Of a DNA stretch of 40,064 nucleotides, positions 1 through 7,566 are shown in pieces. The notes below the pieces were generated by a model. The model made no database searches. It was not told the origin of the DNA and saw only the letters and a program-made list of their open reading frames with translations. Each line of letters begins with the position of its first letter. Position 1 is the stretch's first letter. The stretch lies in NCBI GenBank assembly GCA_002070505.1, contig MWDJ01000028.1:1-40064 (forward strand). Direction: 5' to 3'. Source of the DNA: Bacteroidetes bacterium ADurb.Bin145 (GTDB lineage: Bacteria; Bacteroidota; Bacteroidia; Bacteroidales; VadinHA17). A program made the position numbers and the translations under genes.

Positions 1-537
1 ACTGGCAAACGTGGTACCTGCAGCTACGGCATTTACTGTAAAAGTAAACTCCGTAACCAGGACTGTCAGCTCAGTGGCAATCTCAGCAACTAAAGTACTG
101 CTTACTCTTGCCAACCCCGTCGTCAACGGCGACGCCGTAACCGTGGCATATACAAAACCTGCCACCAACCCGTTGCAGACCGCCGCCGGAGGACAGGCAG
201 CATCACTGACGGTCCAAAGTGTGACAAACAATGTTGTCGCACCCAGCCCGGTTTATATTAGTTCTGTAATTGAGAATGCCACTCCCGCCAGGCTGGAAAT
301 GACATATAACCTTACACTGGCAAACGTGGTACCTGCAGCTACGGCATTTACTGTAAAAGTAAACTCCGTAACCAGGACTGTCAGCTCAGTCGCAATCTCA
401 GGGACGAAAGTGCTACTTACTCTTGCCAGCCCCGTCGTCAACGGCGATGCTGTAACTGTTGCATATACAAAACCTGCCACCAACCCGTTGCAGACCGCCG
501 CCGGAGGACAGGCAGCATCAATAACCTCACAGAATGT
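1..537 (+). repeat. Tandem swm-type coding repeat, 315-bp unit
   Basis: The sequence starting at base 1 recurs from base 316, a 315-bp (105-codon) period. Conserved blocks run about 1-222 and 316-537. The first ~75 bases of the two copies are identical, the next ~75 bases carry more than ten substitutions (several silent), and the following ~60 bases are identical again. More copies probably lie to the left of the window. Confidence 0.9.
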
Positions 538-1405
538 GATTAACAACTGCTCTCCTGTAACAAACCAGCCGCCATTGGTTACAATTACCTCTCCGACAAA
601 AAGCCTGACTTTTACTGAGCCTGCAACGATTACTGTGGAAGCTACTGCTTCTGACGCTGATGGATCAGTCGTCAAAGTAGAGTTCTACAGCAGTAATTCG
701 AAATTTGGTGAGGCAACCTCACTCCCATACAGTTACGCATGGAAGAATGTAACTGCAGGAACGTACACTATATATGCTATTGCAACAGACAACTCAGGAT
801 CAAAGACTGTTTCTGAGGCTGTAACAGTAATTGTTGAGAAGTCTGCTCAGACAGTGAACAGATTGCCTGTGATTGATATCACATACACTACACCAGGAAA
901 ATCCGGAAAACCCAAGAAACACGATAATATTTTACTAAAAGCTTCTGTATATGATCCAGATGGCACTATTTTGAATGTGGAATTCAAAAGCGGCGATGTA
1001 ACTCTGGCAGTTGTTGATGCTGCACCATACCTTTATACATTGCAGGACGTAGACACAGGGACGTATGTAATTACCGCGATTGCCACTGATAACTTGTATG
1101 CTTCAACCGTTTCATCACCAATTGTAATTGATGTTACCGAGAACGGCGAGTACCCTGCAATAATAAGTTTGTCTCCCAATCCGAACAACGGACAATTTGC
1201 CATTGATATTCAATCTGAAGAACCTGATGTTGAAAAAAGAATAAGAGTGGTTGATTTATCCGGAAAGACAATTTATGAAGATATTATGGCTGACTACGAG
1301 AACCATCGGGAATTTGATCTCTCATCTTCAGTATCCGGAACTTATATTCTATTAATATCTGACAACAAACGGATTGTTGGTACGAAGAAATTTATTAAAA
1401 GATAG
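2..1405 (+). CDS. C-terminal part of a large secreted T9SS cargo protein with swm repeats and Ig-like domains
   Basis: The reading frame is open from base 2, and its first residues (LANVVPAATAF) match the interior of a repeat, so the true start lies outside the window. About 467 residues are visible. Residues 1-175 hold two copies of a ~105-residue repeat of the swm type (cyanobacterial long-protein repeat, SwmB-like; phrases such as VAYTKPATNPLQTAAGGQ). Two Ig-like domains follow (about 185-280 and 285-380), each with the ASDADG/VYDPDG and ATDN pattern of cadherin/Big-type modules. The last ~80 residues have the features of a T9SS type A sorting domain: SPNPNNGQF, a VVDLSGK strand, GTYILLI and a basic end KKFIKR. 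The protein is presumably exported and attached to, or released from, the cell surface. It points away from the polysaccharide locus and is convergent with it, so it is probably unrelated to it. The N-terminal functional part is not visible. Confidence 0.85.
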   Translation: MANVVPAATAFTVKVNSVTRTVSSVAISATKVLLTLANPVVNGDAVTVAYTKPATNPLQTAAGGQAASLTVQSVTNNVVAPSPVYISSVIENATPARLEMTYNLTLANVVPAATAFTVKVNSVTRTVSSVAISGTKVLLTLASPVVNGDAVTVAYTKPATNPLQTAAGGQAASITSQNVINNCSPVTNQPPLVTITSPTKSLTFTEPATITVEATASDADGSVVKVEFYSSNSKFGEATSLPYSYAWKNVTAGTYTIYAIATDNSGSKTVSEAVTVIVEKSAQTVNRLPVIDITYTTPGKSGKPKKHDNILLKASVYDPDGTILNVEFKSGDVTLAVVDAAPYLYTLQDVDTGTYVITAIATDNLYASTVSSPIVIDVTENGEYPAIISLSPNPNNGQFAIDIQSEEPDVEKRIRVVDLSGKTIYEDIMADYENHREFDLSSSVSGTYILLISDNKRIVGTKKFIKR

Positions 1406-1485
1406 TTCGATTCGCACCCTGTTTCCCTGGTTTTTGCATTACTAATTTATTTAGACCGGAGCAGGCAGATATTCTAAATATTATA

Positions 1486-2148
1486 TCACAGTTCAGGATT
1501 CTTTGGGACAGCGAAAATCCGCTCTTTAAAACGGTAAAAGATAACACTGTCATCGCCGATATTTGTATCGATTATCATACCTGCGCTTATTTTGTTGCGG
1601 TTACCAATCTTTATTCCGGGCAACGTTGCGGAATTTATTCCAAAAAGGTTTTCATCTCCAACAACTGTGAATCCGGACAGACAGGTATTCGGGCTGATAA
1701 AGTTGAAGTCCCCTACTATGGTATCATGTCCCAGACTGCATCTTGAGTTGATAAGGGTAAAATTACCTACCTGAACGTTGGGGCCGATATTTGAATTTGG
1801 ACCAACAATGCTTCCCTCCCCTACCCTTGCAGAGTTTGATACGTACGCCCCATGATGTATGACTGAAACAAACTTTGCACCTCCGGCAAGGTAGCGCTCC
1901 ACAAAAATCCTTCGGTACTTAATCCCGGCAATTCCCAGAATATAGTAATGATTCCTGATCACTTCATGATCAGAAGCACTGCCAATCAAGGGAGCCGAAA
2001 ACTGATATCTTCTGTAATTTTCAGGATTATCGTCCAGAAAGCCTACAATATTAAGATCCTCCCCAACTGAATGCTTCTTATTATAAATTATATATTCATC
2101 AATCTCGGCAGCATGACCACCAGCTCCGATAATAATTACATCAATCAT
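1486..2148 (-). CDS. PglD/NeuD-family sugar O/N-acyltransferase
   Basis: 220 residues, the usual length for PglD/NeuD-type acyltransferases that acylate nucleotide-activated amino sugars or sialic acid precursors. The N-terminal Rossmann-like domain starts IIIGAGGHAAEI (5-16) and has GFLDD at 36-40. From about residue 100 there are hexapeptide repeats of a left-handed beta-helix (ARVGEGSIVGPNSNIG). The His-Asp pair at 141-142 (CSLGHD) sits where PglD has its catalytic histidine. It ends the locus and lies 26 nt after the ketoreductase. With KAS III, ACP and ketoreductase just upstream, the likely donor is an acyl group made by that cassette, but acetyl-CoA is equally allowed by the family. 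Confidence 0.85.
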   Translation of the reverse strand: MIDVIIIGAGGHAAEIDEYIIYNKKHSVGEDLNIVGFLDDNPENYRRYQFSAPLIGSASDHEVIRNHYYILGIAGIKYRRIFVERYLAGGAKFVSVIHHGAYVSNSARVGEGSIVGPNSNIGPNVQVGNFTLINSRCSLGHDTIVGDFNFISPNTCLSGFTVVGDENLFGINSATLPGIKIGNRNKISAGMIIDTNIGDDSVIFYRFKERIFAVPKNPEL

Positions 2149-2174
2149 ATTATATGTCTTTTAAGGATACAGGT

Positions 2175-2945
2175 CTATTTTGCAAGATAGCCTCCGTCAA
2201 CAACCACATTTGTCCCTGTAATCCATTTTGAAGCATCAGATATCAGGAACAGACAGGCATTTGCAACATCATCTGGTTCCCCAAGACCGAGCGGATGTAA
2301 TAGTCTGATCCTATCCAAGGCTTCATCGTCACGACTATAAACCGCACTTCTGGACATGGGAGAGTCTACCACTCCCGGTGAAACGGTATTTACCCGGATT
2401 CTCCTGTTTGCCAGCTCTATGGCCAATGATCTGACAGATGATATAAGCGCCCCCTTTGTTAAAGAGTACAAAGTTTTACCTTTCTCTCCTGCCACTCCCA
2501 TTACGGAGCTTATGAACACAATGCTGCCTCCTTCAGGTGCAAAGTTACCTGGTTTTAAAACCTGTTTTGTCAGACTGAGGGGACCTACCACATTTGTCCT
2601 TAAGAAATGCTCTATCTTCTCTTCTGATGTTGCATTTATAGGAAGGGTTGTGGAAATCCCTGCACAATTGACAATGCCAGAGATCGGTCCTCTTTCTTTA
2701 ACAACCCTCCGAACGGCATCTGCAACATGTTTATAATCGGTCAGATCCACCAGAGCAGAGCAATGATTGTCCGGATTATCAATTAATGACAGGGTCTCCT
2801 GCAATCTAACCTCATCACGACCGAAAAGGCAAAGTGAAGCCCCTCTTCTGGCGAAAAGAACAGAACATGCCTTTCCAATACCCGAGGAAGCGCCGGTGAT
2901 GAGGATCTGACGGCCATTTAGAAGGAATGGATCAGGGGGATTCAT
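2175..2945 (-). CDS. Short-chain dehydrogenase/reductase, FabG-like ketoreductase
   Basis: 256 residues, classical SDR length. The cofactor loop TGASSGIG is at 17-24, NCAG at 93-96, the catalytic Ser at 147 (VFISSVMG) and the catalytic pair Tyr160/Lys164 (YSLTKGAL). The C-terminal GTNVVVDGGYLAK is typical of FabG-like enzymes. It lies 14 nt downstream of a KAS III gene and shortly after an ACP gene, so 3-oxoacyl-ACP reduction to 3-hydroxyacyl-ACP is the best functional guess. Reduction of a keto-sugar cannot be excluded from sequence alone. The start is an ATG at 2945 with no overlap. Confidence 0.85.
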   Translation of the reverse strand: MNPPDPFLLNGRQILITGASSGIGKACSVLFARRGASLCLFGRDEVRLQETLSLIDNPDNHCSALVDLTDYKHVADAVRRVVKERGPISGIVNCAGISTTLPINATSEEKIEHFLRTNVVGPLSLTKQVLKPGNFAPEGGSIVFISSVMGVAGEKGKTLYSLTKGALISSVRSLAIELANRRIRVNTVSPGVVDSPMSRSAVYSRDDEALDRIRLLHPLGLGEPDDVANACLFLISDASKWITGTNVVVDGGYLAK

Positions 2946-2959
2946 CTGATGCTTCTTTT

Positions 2960-4018
2960 TTATATCTCCACTAAATTGCCTATATAGCAGTCCTCAAGAT
3001 CAACAATTCCTGTTCCCCACGTAAGGCCAACCCCGAATCCACTCAGTATAATCCGCTTATGTCCTGTAAGCAAATCTTTAAGTTCTGATACTATGGTAAG
3101 AGGTATTGACACAGAGGATGTGTTACCAAATTTCTCAATTGTTGATGGTATCTTTACCTCAGGAAGTTTAAGTTTTTTTGCGAGGTAATTGTTTATGTAA
3201 CTGTTAGCCTGATGGAAAACGAAATAATCTATGGCATTTACATCAACACCTGAATAATCGATCAGCTTTTCAAAATCCCTGGGGACTTCTCTGATTACAA
3301 AATTAAACACATCAGCCCCATTCATATAGCCATTCTCTTCAGACCGGATATTTCCGTATTCATCAACAACCCTTTCTGTTACAGTTTCTCCAGAGCTCAT
3401 TTTCCTGTAACCACCAGCCGGAACTTTTATGAGATCTGCCCGGGATCCGTCAGAATTCAATGAAAACCAGCTGTCACCAAACCTGTCATCTCGTTGGATA
3501 AGGGCTGCCACTCCGGCATCTCCAAACAAAAATGCAGTCTTACGATCCTTCTGAGAGTAAACCTTGGACCTCGTTTCACCATCAAGGAGTAAAACCTTCC
3601 TCACTCCGCCGGCTATGATCATTGAATATGCTACAGTCAGGCCATAAATAAAAGCTGAACAACCAAGATTAATGTCAAGTGTTATTGTACCTGAAGGCAG
3701 GCCCAGTCTTTCCTGCAACAATACGGAGGTTGCAGGCATACGGTAGTCAGGTGTCTGTGAGATGAAGATGAGAAGGTCGATCTCCCTGCGGTCAATTGAC
3801 ATTCCGTTGATCAGTTCTTCTGCAGCGGCGAAGCATAAGTCCGAGGAGCATACATCCGGTCCTGCAAATCTCCGTTGCTTTACACCAATTTTATCAACAA
3901 CCTCCCGTATCTCATCCCTGGTAAAGAACTGATCATGGGAGTAGTTATCAATTACCTGTCCGGGAACGGCAGCTGTCAGGCCTGAAATGCCGACATTTTT
4001 AAAGGTTAACAGAGCCAT
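2960..4018 (-). CDS. 3-oxoacyl-ACP synthase III (KAS III/FabH-like)
   Basis: 352 residues from the ATG at 4018. A further upstream start at 4045 would overlap the ACP gene and add only a non-conserved stretch. The thiolase-fold condensing enzyme triad is intact: Cys120 (INLGCSAFIYG), His269 (FVFHQAN) and Asn299 (FGNTSS). FabH-type enzymes condense an acyl-CoA with malonyl-ACP to give 3-oxoacyl-ACP. It lies between the ACP (4 nt gap) and a ketoreductase, so the genes probably serve one short biosynthetic step rather than housekeeping fatty acid synthesis. No KAS II, dehydratase or enoyl reductase is present, which fits a short hydroxyacyl product. Confidence 0.9.
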   Translation of the reverse strand: MALLTFKNVGISGLTAAVPGQVIDNYSHDQFFTRDEIREVVDKIGVKQRRFAGPDVCSSDLCFAAAEELINGMSIDRREIDLLIFISQTPDYRMPATSVLLQERLGLPSGTITLDINLGCSAFIYGLTVAYSMIIAGGVRKVLLLDGETRSKVYSQKDRKTAFLFGDAGVAALIQRDDRFGDSWFSLNSDGSRADLIKVPAGGYRKMSSGETVTERVVDEYGNIRSEENGYMNGADVFNFVIREVPRDFEKLIDYSGVDVNAIDYFVFHQANSYINNYLAKKLKLPEVKIPSTIEKFGNTSSVSIPLTIVSELKDLLTGHKRIILSGFGVGLTWGTGIVDLEDCYIGNLVEI

Positions 4019-4022
4019 CAGA

Positions 4023-4244
4023 TTACTTATTGGATACCAGATCAATAAGATTCTGAACAGTCAGGTATTTATTGAACTCCTTCATCTCGATTTCAATTCC
4101 AAAGTCGGAGTCCAGCATGGCCAGTACGGACAGCTCGGTGAGGCTGCTATATGTTTCATAATCACGAAACTTATCCTCCGTATTAATCATTGACGCATCT
4201 ATCTCCAACGCCTCGGCGAGTGCAAGTACCAGTTTTTCTTTCAT
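4023..4244 (-). CDS. Acyl carrier protein, dedicated to the locus
   Basis: 73 residues with the size and helical pattern of an ACP. The phosphopantetheine attachment Ser is probably Ser34 in YSSLTEL. The canonical Asp before it (DSL) is replaced by Ser, giving SSL. The conserved acidic helix II (LDSDFGIEIE) is present. It is the first gene of the ACP-KAS III-ketoreductase-acyltransferase group and is preceded by a 105-nt structured gap. The product should carry the growing or finished acyl group for transfer to a sugar. It is much more diverged than a housekeeping AcpP would be. Confidence 0.85.
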   Translation of the reverse strand: MKEKLVLALAEALEIDASMINTEDKFRDYETYSSLTELSVLAMLDSDFGIEIEMKEFNKYLTVQNLIDLVSNK

Positions 4245-4266
4245 CTCTATTTATTTTATTATTCTG

Positions 4267-4348
4267 TTAGGTAATCCATGAGTAATGTAACCGGGTCCTG
4301 TCCCGGTTGCTGCTTCCCTGTCTAGGGCGGCAGTCTGCAATGGGCTAA
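4267..4348. other. Predicted three-way-junction structured element in the intergenic gap
   Basis: Two hairpins sit side by side. 4289-4295 pairs with 4302-4308 (7 bp, 6-nt loop). 4310-4313 pairs with 4330-4333 and 4316-4319 with 4324-4327, with a 4-nt loop. An outer stem can close both: 4267-4270 with 4345-4348 and 4275-4279 with 4340-4344, with a 4-nt bulge at 4271-4274. Three of the possible pairs are G-U only when read on the + strand and become A-C mismatches on the - strand, which slightly favours a + strand RNA antisense to the operon. On the - strand it would be the leader of the ACP gene. No T-tract follows on either strand, so it is not a clear terminator. Confidence 0.4.
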
Positions 4349-4349
4349 T

Positions 4350-5027
4350 TTATTGAATGATCCTAATAATCATAAATGCCTCTGCATATTCAACGCCTAC
4401 CGTACTCCCGCGATAGTTTGCCAATGCTTCAAGTGATTTTTCAGATCTCGGGTTGGGAAAATTCCTGATCTGACTTTCATAGCACTTCATAGCCTCAATT
4501 TTTGAACTGAATTCGCTCGTAATGTTCACAAAAAGTTGTGGAATGAAAACGTTGGCGCCAAAGGGTGGAGCCCATTCAGTTTCCGACAACACTTCATAGC
4601 TAAAAACAAACTTAACACTACAATCGTTCACCGGGCGTGAGGCAACCAGTCCGGCATTGAAAATTGCTTTGTGATCATGATGAATATCCCCATGATGCGG
4701 AAGAAAAACCGCATCAGGTTTTTCTTTAATTACTAAGGCTGAGATTGAAGAGGAAAGTTCAGAAATTGATACAAGATCCAGCTCGGGTGCGGGATAATCA
4801 AAGAAAAACGTCTCCCTGACTCCAAGCATCCTATGGGCATTAAGGGCCTGATTTCTGACGTTGATGATTTTTTCCTCCGGGTAAAGAGTCTTCTTTCCCC
4901 TGGATGCAACCAGAACAGATACCCTTACTCCTGAATCCGTCAGCCTCTTGATTGTTCCACCGCAACCCAATACCTCATCATCAGGATGAGGCGCTATAAC
5001 CAGTACATTTTGAAATAAATCAAGCAT
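4350..5027 (-). CDS. PIG-L family deacetylase
   Basis: 225 residues from the ATG at 5027, which places the motif IAPHPDDE at residues 11-18 as in LmbE/PIG-L proteins. Zinc ligands are expected at His14, Asp17 and the later histidine cluster HHGDIHHDH. The family removes N-acetyl groups from GlcNAc-containing or related substrates. It overlaps the end of the WbqC gene by 8 nt, so the two are probably co-translated. In this setting it may free an amino group on a sugar, which a later acyltransferase could re-acylate. The exact substrate cannot be read from the sequence. Confidence 0.88.
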   Translation of the reverse strand: MLDLFQNVLVIAPHPDDEVLGCGGTIKRLTDSGVRVSVLVASRGKKTLYPEEKIINVRNQALNAHRMLGVRETFFFDYPAPELDLVSISELSSSISALVIKEKPDAVFLPHHGDIHHDHKAIFNAGLVASRPVNDCSVKFVFSYEVLSETEWAPPFGANVFIPQLFVNITSEFSSKIEAMKCYESQIRNFPNPRSEKSLEALANYRGSTVGVEYAEAFMIIRIIQ

Positions 5028-5718
5028 CTTTGATTTTCTTTTGTGAGTCTGCAACCCTTGCCCAATCATAACCACAATTCATCAGATAATCAATTATTGA
5101 AACATTAGGCTGATACCCTTCCCAGAGCTGAGGATAAAGGAAAGGGGCAAAATCGCTGTATTGCAAAGTAATACCTTTAGAAGCAAAATCCTTATCATTC
5201 TGGTATTTTTTTGCTCCCGTACCAGAGTAATAAATGTCCCCACCAAGGATTCGGCAGATCTCAATGATTCTCTCCTCATTTGTCTTATCGGTTCCGATAA
5301 CAGACGAACGCTCAAACCGTGTACTGAGTCCAAACATATTACATATGAACGTTATCATTGTTATGTTCATGTCAGCCAGATCACTATAAGATCTCATAAA
5401 TAAATTCTCAATATCATGGAAGACCTGATCAAAGTACGGGGCTCTTTTATAATTTGCCATGATGGTTTTCAGATGCCGTTCTTTCCATCCCAGTTCATCA
5501 TTGGTCCTGATCTCATTTATGTTTGATCCGAATGGTCCGGTTACCGGTATCTTTAACCTGAATGGCCCCTGTGGAGTCTTAATATAATGATAATTGTGCA
5601 TCCCTTCATTGGAGAATTGTGCATCATCAAGAAATACAAAAATATCAGATGAAAATATTTTGTAGAAATATCCCAGCCAGGGGAAATAATTCGGCTGATG
5701 AATCGCTATAACTGACAT
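5020..5718 (-). CDS. WbqC-like family protein
   Basis: 232 residues from the ATG at 5718; the alternative start two codons upstream is GTG. The opening IAIHQPNYFPWLGY and the later LDDAQFS segment are signatures of the WbqC family, which is common in O-antigen and capsule clusters and has no settled biochemical role. Roles in amino-sugar modification, including aminoacyl or acyl transfer, have been suggested by context. Here it sits directly before PIG-L and the acyl cassette, which fits involvement in N-acyl decoration, but that is inference. Confidence 0.85.
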   Translation of the reverse strand: MSVIAIHQPNYFPWLGYFYKIFSSDIFVFLDDAQFSNEGMHNYHYIKTPQGPFRLKIPVTGPFGSNINEIRTNDELGWKERHLKTIMANYKRAPYFDQVFHDIENLFMRSYSDLADMNITMITFICNMFGLSTRFERSSVIGTDKTNEERIIEICRILGGDIYYSGTGAKKYQNDKDFASKGITLQYSDFAPFLYPQLWEGYQPNVSIIDYLMNCGYDWARVADSQKKIKDA

Positions 5719-5740
5719 GTTCACATATAGTTATTGTGGC

Positions 5741-6331
5741 TTATCTCCTGGAATAAATGTTATCTGTACGGAAAAAGACCAGAAATGATGCAAGGAAGAG
5801 TTTCAGGTCAAAAAAGAACGAGCATTTCCCGACATATTCTATATCTACTGGAATGTTAATATTCCAGTCATTTATTTCTCTATGACGTACCTGGACCAAC
5901 CCGCTCAGGCCTGGTTTAACAGTGAAACGGATTTTTTCCACATCGGAATACTCATGATAGTTTTTGGGGAAATATGGAACCGGAGGCCGGGGTCCAATAA
6001 AACTCATTTCACCCTTAAGTATGTTTATTAATTGGGGAAGTTCATCAATGCTGGTTTTACGCAGGAACTTCCCCGTTCTTGTTATTCGCGGATCATCTTC
6101 GAATACCTTTACTGATCCTACACGAGTGTTATTATCATTTGTCATTGACCGGAATTTGTAGATTCTGAAAATCCTGCCAAACAGCCCCAGCCTCTCCTGC
6201 CTGAAAAACACAGGCCCTTTTGAATCACATTTTATCGCAAGGGCTACTGCAAAAAATAAAGGAAAAAGTATCACCAGCGCCATAAAAGCTGTAATGCGGT
6301 CACATGTGGGTTTAACAAAAGTCCTGTACAT
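5741..6331 (-). CDS. Initiating phosphoglycosyl transferase, PglC-type (small monotopic)
   Basis: 196 residues from the ATG at 6331; the upstream alternative is TTG. Only the minimal catalytic unit is present, as in PglC, without the N-terminal membrane domain of WcaJ/WbaP. One hydrophobic re-entrant segment lies at about 13-33, followed by GPVFFRQERLG and YKFRSM. The catalytic Asp-Glu dyad is at 96-97 (IDELPQ) and FIGPRPP follows. It transfers a sugar-1-phosphate from a UDP-sugar to undecaprenyl phosphate at the inner membrane and so starts the repeat unit. A UDP-di- or monoamino-deoxysugar donor is likely given the locus content. It is followed by WbqC after 22 nt. Confidence 0.92.
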   Translation of the reverse strand: MYRTFVKPTCDRITAFMALVILFPLFFAVALAIKCDSKGPVFFRQERLGLFGRIFRIYKFRSMTNDNNTRVGSVKVFEDDPRITRTGKFLRKTSIDELPQLINILKGEMSFIGPRPPVPYFPKNYHEYSDVEKIRFTVKPGLSGLVQVRHREINDWNINIPVDIEYVGKCSFFFDLKLFLASFLVFFRTDNIYSRR

Positions 6332-6370
6332 CTCCTTTTTAAAAAATACTGCCAATTTTATACATAATAT

Positions 6371-7504
6371 TCAGTTTCGTTCTGACGACAGGAATTTCCG
6401 AACATTGTCGCTGCTGAAATCCATGGACGCAATAAGGGAGTTCTGCTTCAGGCGTGTATGGATAACGGGGTTTTCAGCCAATAGGATAATGAAACCCACG
6501 ATTCCTTCCAGGTCATCAGGTTCGAAGTTCTTACCACATTGATAGGTATCTACAAGTCTTTGCACTTCTGAACCGGGTGAGCTTAAACACAACAGAGGAG
6601 CTCCAACTGAAAGAAAATTATAGAGTTTGCTTGGTACTGCCAGTCTGGTCTCGCCTTTCCCAAGAGCGACAACTGCAAGATGGGCAGAGGAAAAAGAATA
6701 TGGCAACTCGGCTGCCGGCTGAAACGGCAACATTTTTACGTTTGACAGGCCAAGTTCTCTCACCCTTTTTGCCATCGGTTCCTTTTTGGCACCCTCTCCA
6801 ATAATAAGAAATAGGATATCTTTACTGGCTAATCTAATTGCAGCATCAATCAGAATATCTACCTCACTTGCCAACCCGATATTCCCCGAATACAGCACTA
6901 TAAACTTGTCTTGAAGAGAGTGTCTTTTCAAAAAATGATTATTACCCGGTGCAACAGGTCTCAGAAAACTATTGTCAGTCCAAAGGTGAACAACGTTGAC
7001 CGGGTTATTTCCAGCATACTGCCTCAATACCTCGCCCATACCTTCAGTAATAGTATATATCCTTAAGGCCTTCCTGTAAACCTTTTTATTCAATCCTTTC
7101 CATAATCTTATACCTGAGGAGCCAGGTTCAGAATATCCAAGCTCCGTCAAAACATCAGGATAGATGTCGAATATAAGCAGGCTAAACTGGTTCTTCAATA
7201 CCAGCGGAAGCAAGACTGCCGTGGGAGGATTTGAAACAATGAAAAGATTCCACTTCCTGTATTTAAATGCAACTTTTATAAAAATCTGTGATGATCCAAT
7301 AATCCAGGACCACAGACGCGTCAGATTTGAGTTCCGGTTATATCTGATAATTTTCTCTATCCTGACAGCGGAATTTACCTGCCGGTTTCTTACAACGAGC
7401 CTTCCTGTCATGAGAACACATTGATAGCCAGCCTCTGCATAGGCATTCACTATATCTATCATCAGGTATCCGGAATCCTGATTTATAAATACATACTTTC
7501 CCAA
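6371..7504 (-). CDS. Glycosyltransferase family 4 (WbuB-like)
   Basis: 377 residues. The GT-B fold is indicated by an N-terminal domain with SNPPTAVLLP and DIYPDVL, typical of WbuB-type transferases, and a C-terminal donor domain with YSGNIG (about 216), IGEG and VPSKLYNFLSVG. WbuB-like enzymes often add an L-FucNAc residue early in the chain, which would fit the FnlB/FnlC genes at the other end of the locus, but specificity is inferred. The start is a TTG at 7504: an in-frame stop lies two codons upstream and no ATG precedes the conserved N-terminus. Confidence 0.85.
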   Translation of the reverse strand: MGKYVFINQDSGYLMIDIVNAYAEAGYQCVLMTGRLVVRNRQVNSAVRIEKIIRYNRNSNLTRLWSWIIGSSQIFIKVAFKYRKWNLFIVSNPPTAVLLPLVLKNQFSLLIFDIYPDVLTELGYSEPGSSGIRLWKGLNKKVYRKALRIYTITEGMGEVLRQYAGNNPVNVVHLWTDNSFLRPVAPGNNHFLKRHSLQDKFIVLYSGNIGLASEVDILIDAAIRLASKDILFLIIGEGAKKEPMAKRVRELGLSNVKMLPFQPAAELPYSFSSAHLAVVALGKGETRLAVPSKLYNFLSVGAPLLCLSSPGSEVQRLVDTYQCGKNFEPDDLEGIVGFIILLAENPVIHTRLKQNSLIASMDFSSDNVRKFLSSERN

Positions 7505-7566
7505 GGGTCAATGATTTTAACCTGGTAAAACGGTTAGTTTACAGACATCTCTCCAATTATTGGTGA

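Noticed and set aside
253-675. Long open frame on the - strand opposite the swm repeats.
   Set aside because: It mirrors the codon pattern of the + strand repeat gene, has no recognisable domain and would not fit the convergent gene layout.
1406-1485. Expected bidirectional terminator between the convergent T9SS gene and the acyltransferase gene.
   Set aside because: Only 4-5 bp AT-rich inverted repeats are visible and there is no GC stem with a T-tract; nothing can be called.
3817-3849. The residues VCSSDL in the KAS III protein resemble a translated Illumina adapter (CSSDL).
   Set aside because: The underlying codons are TGC TCC TCG GAC TTA, not the adapter sequence, and a serine/aspartate-rich stretch followed by a helix is normal at this point in FabH-like proteins.
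4300-4335. Possible signal recognition particle RNA: the - strand contains GGGAAGCAGCAACC, like the conserved GGAAGCAGC of bacterial small SRP RNA.
   Set aside because: The GGAA tetraloop and the preceding CAGGUC strand are not in the required order, and the segment folds into a different pair of hairpins. It is kept only as an unknown structured element.
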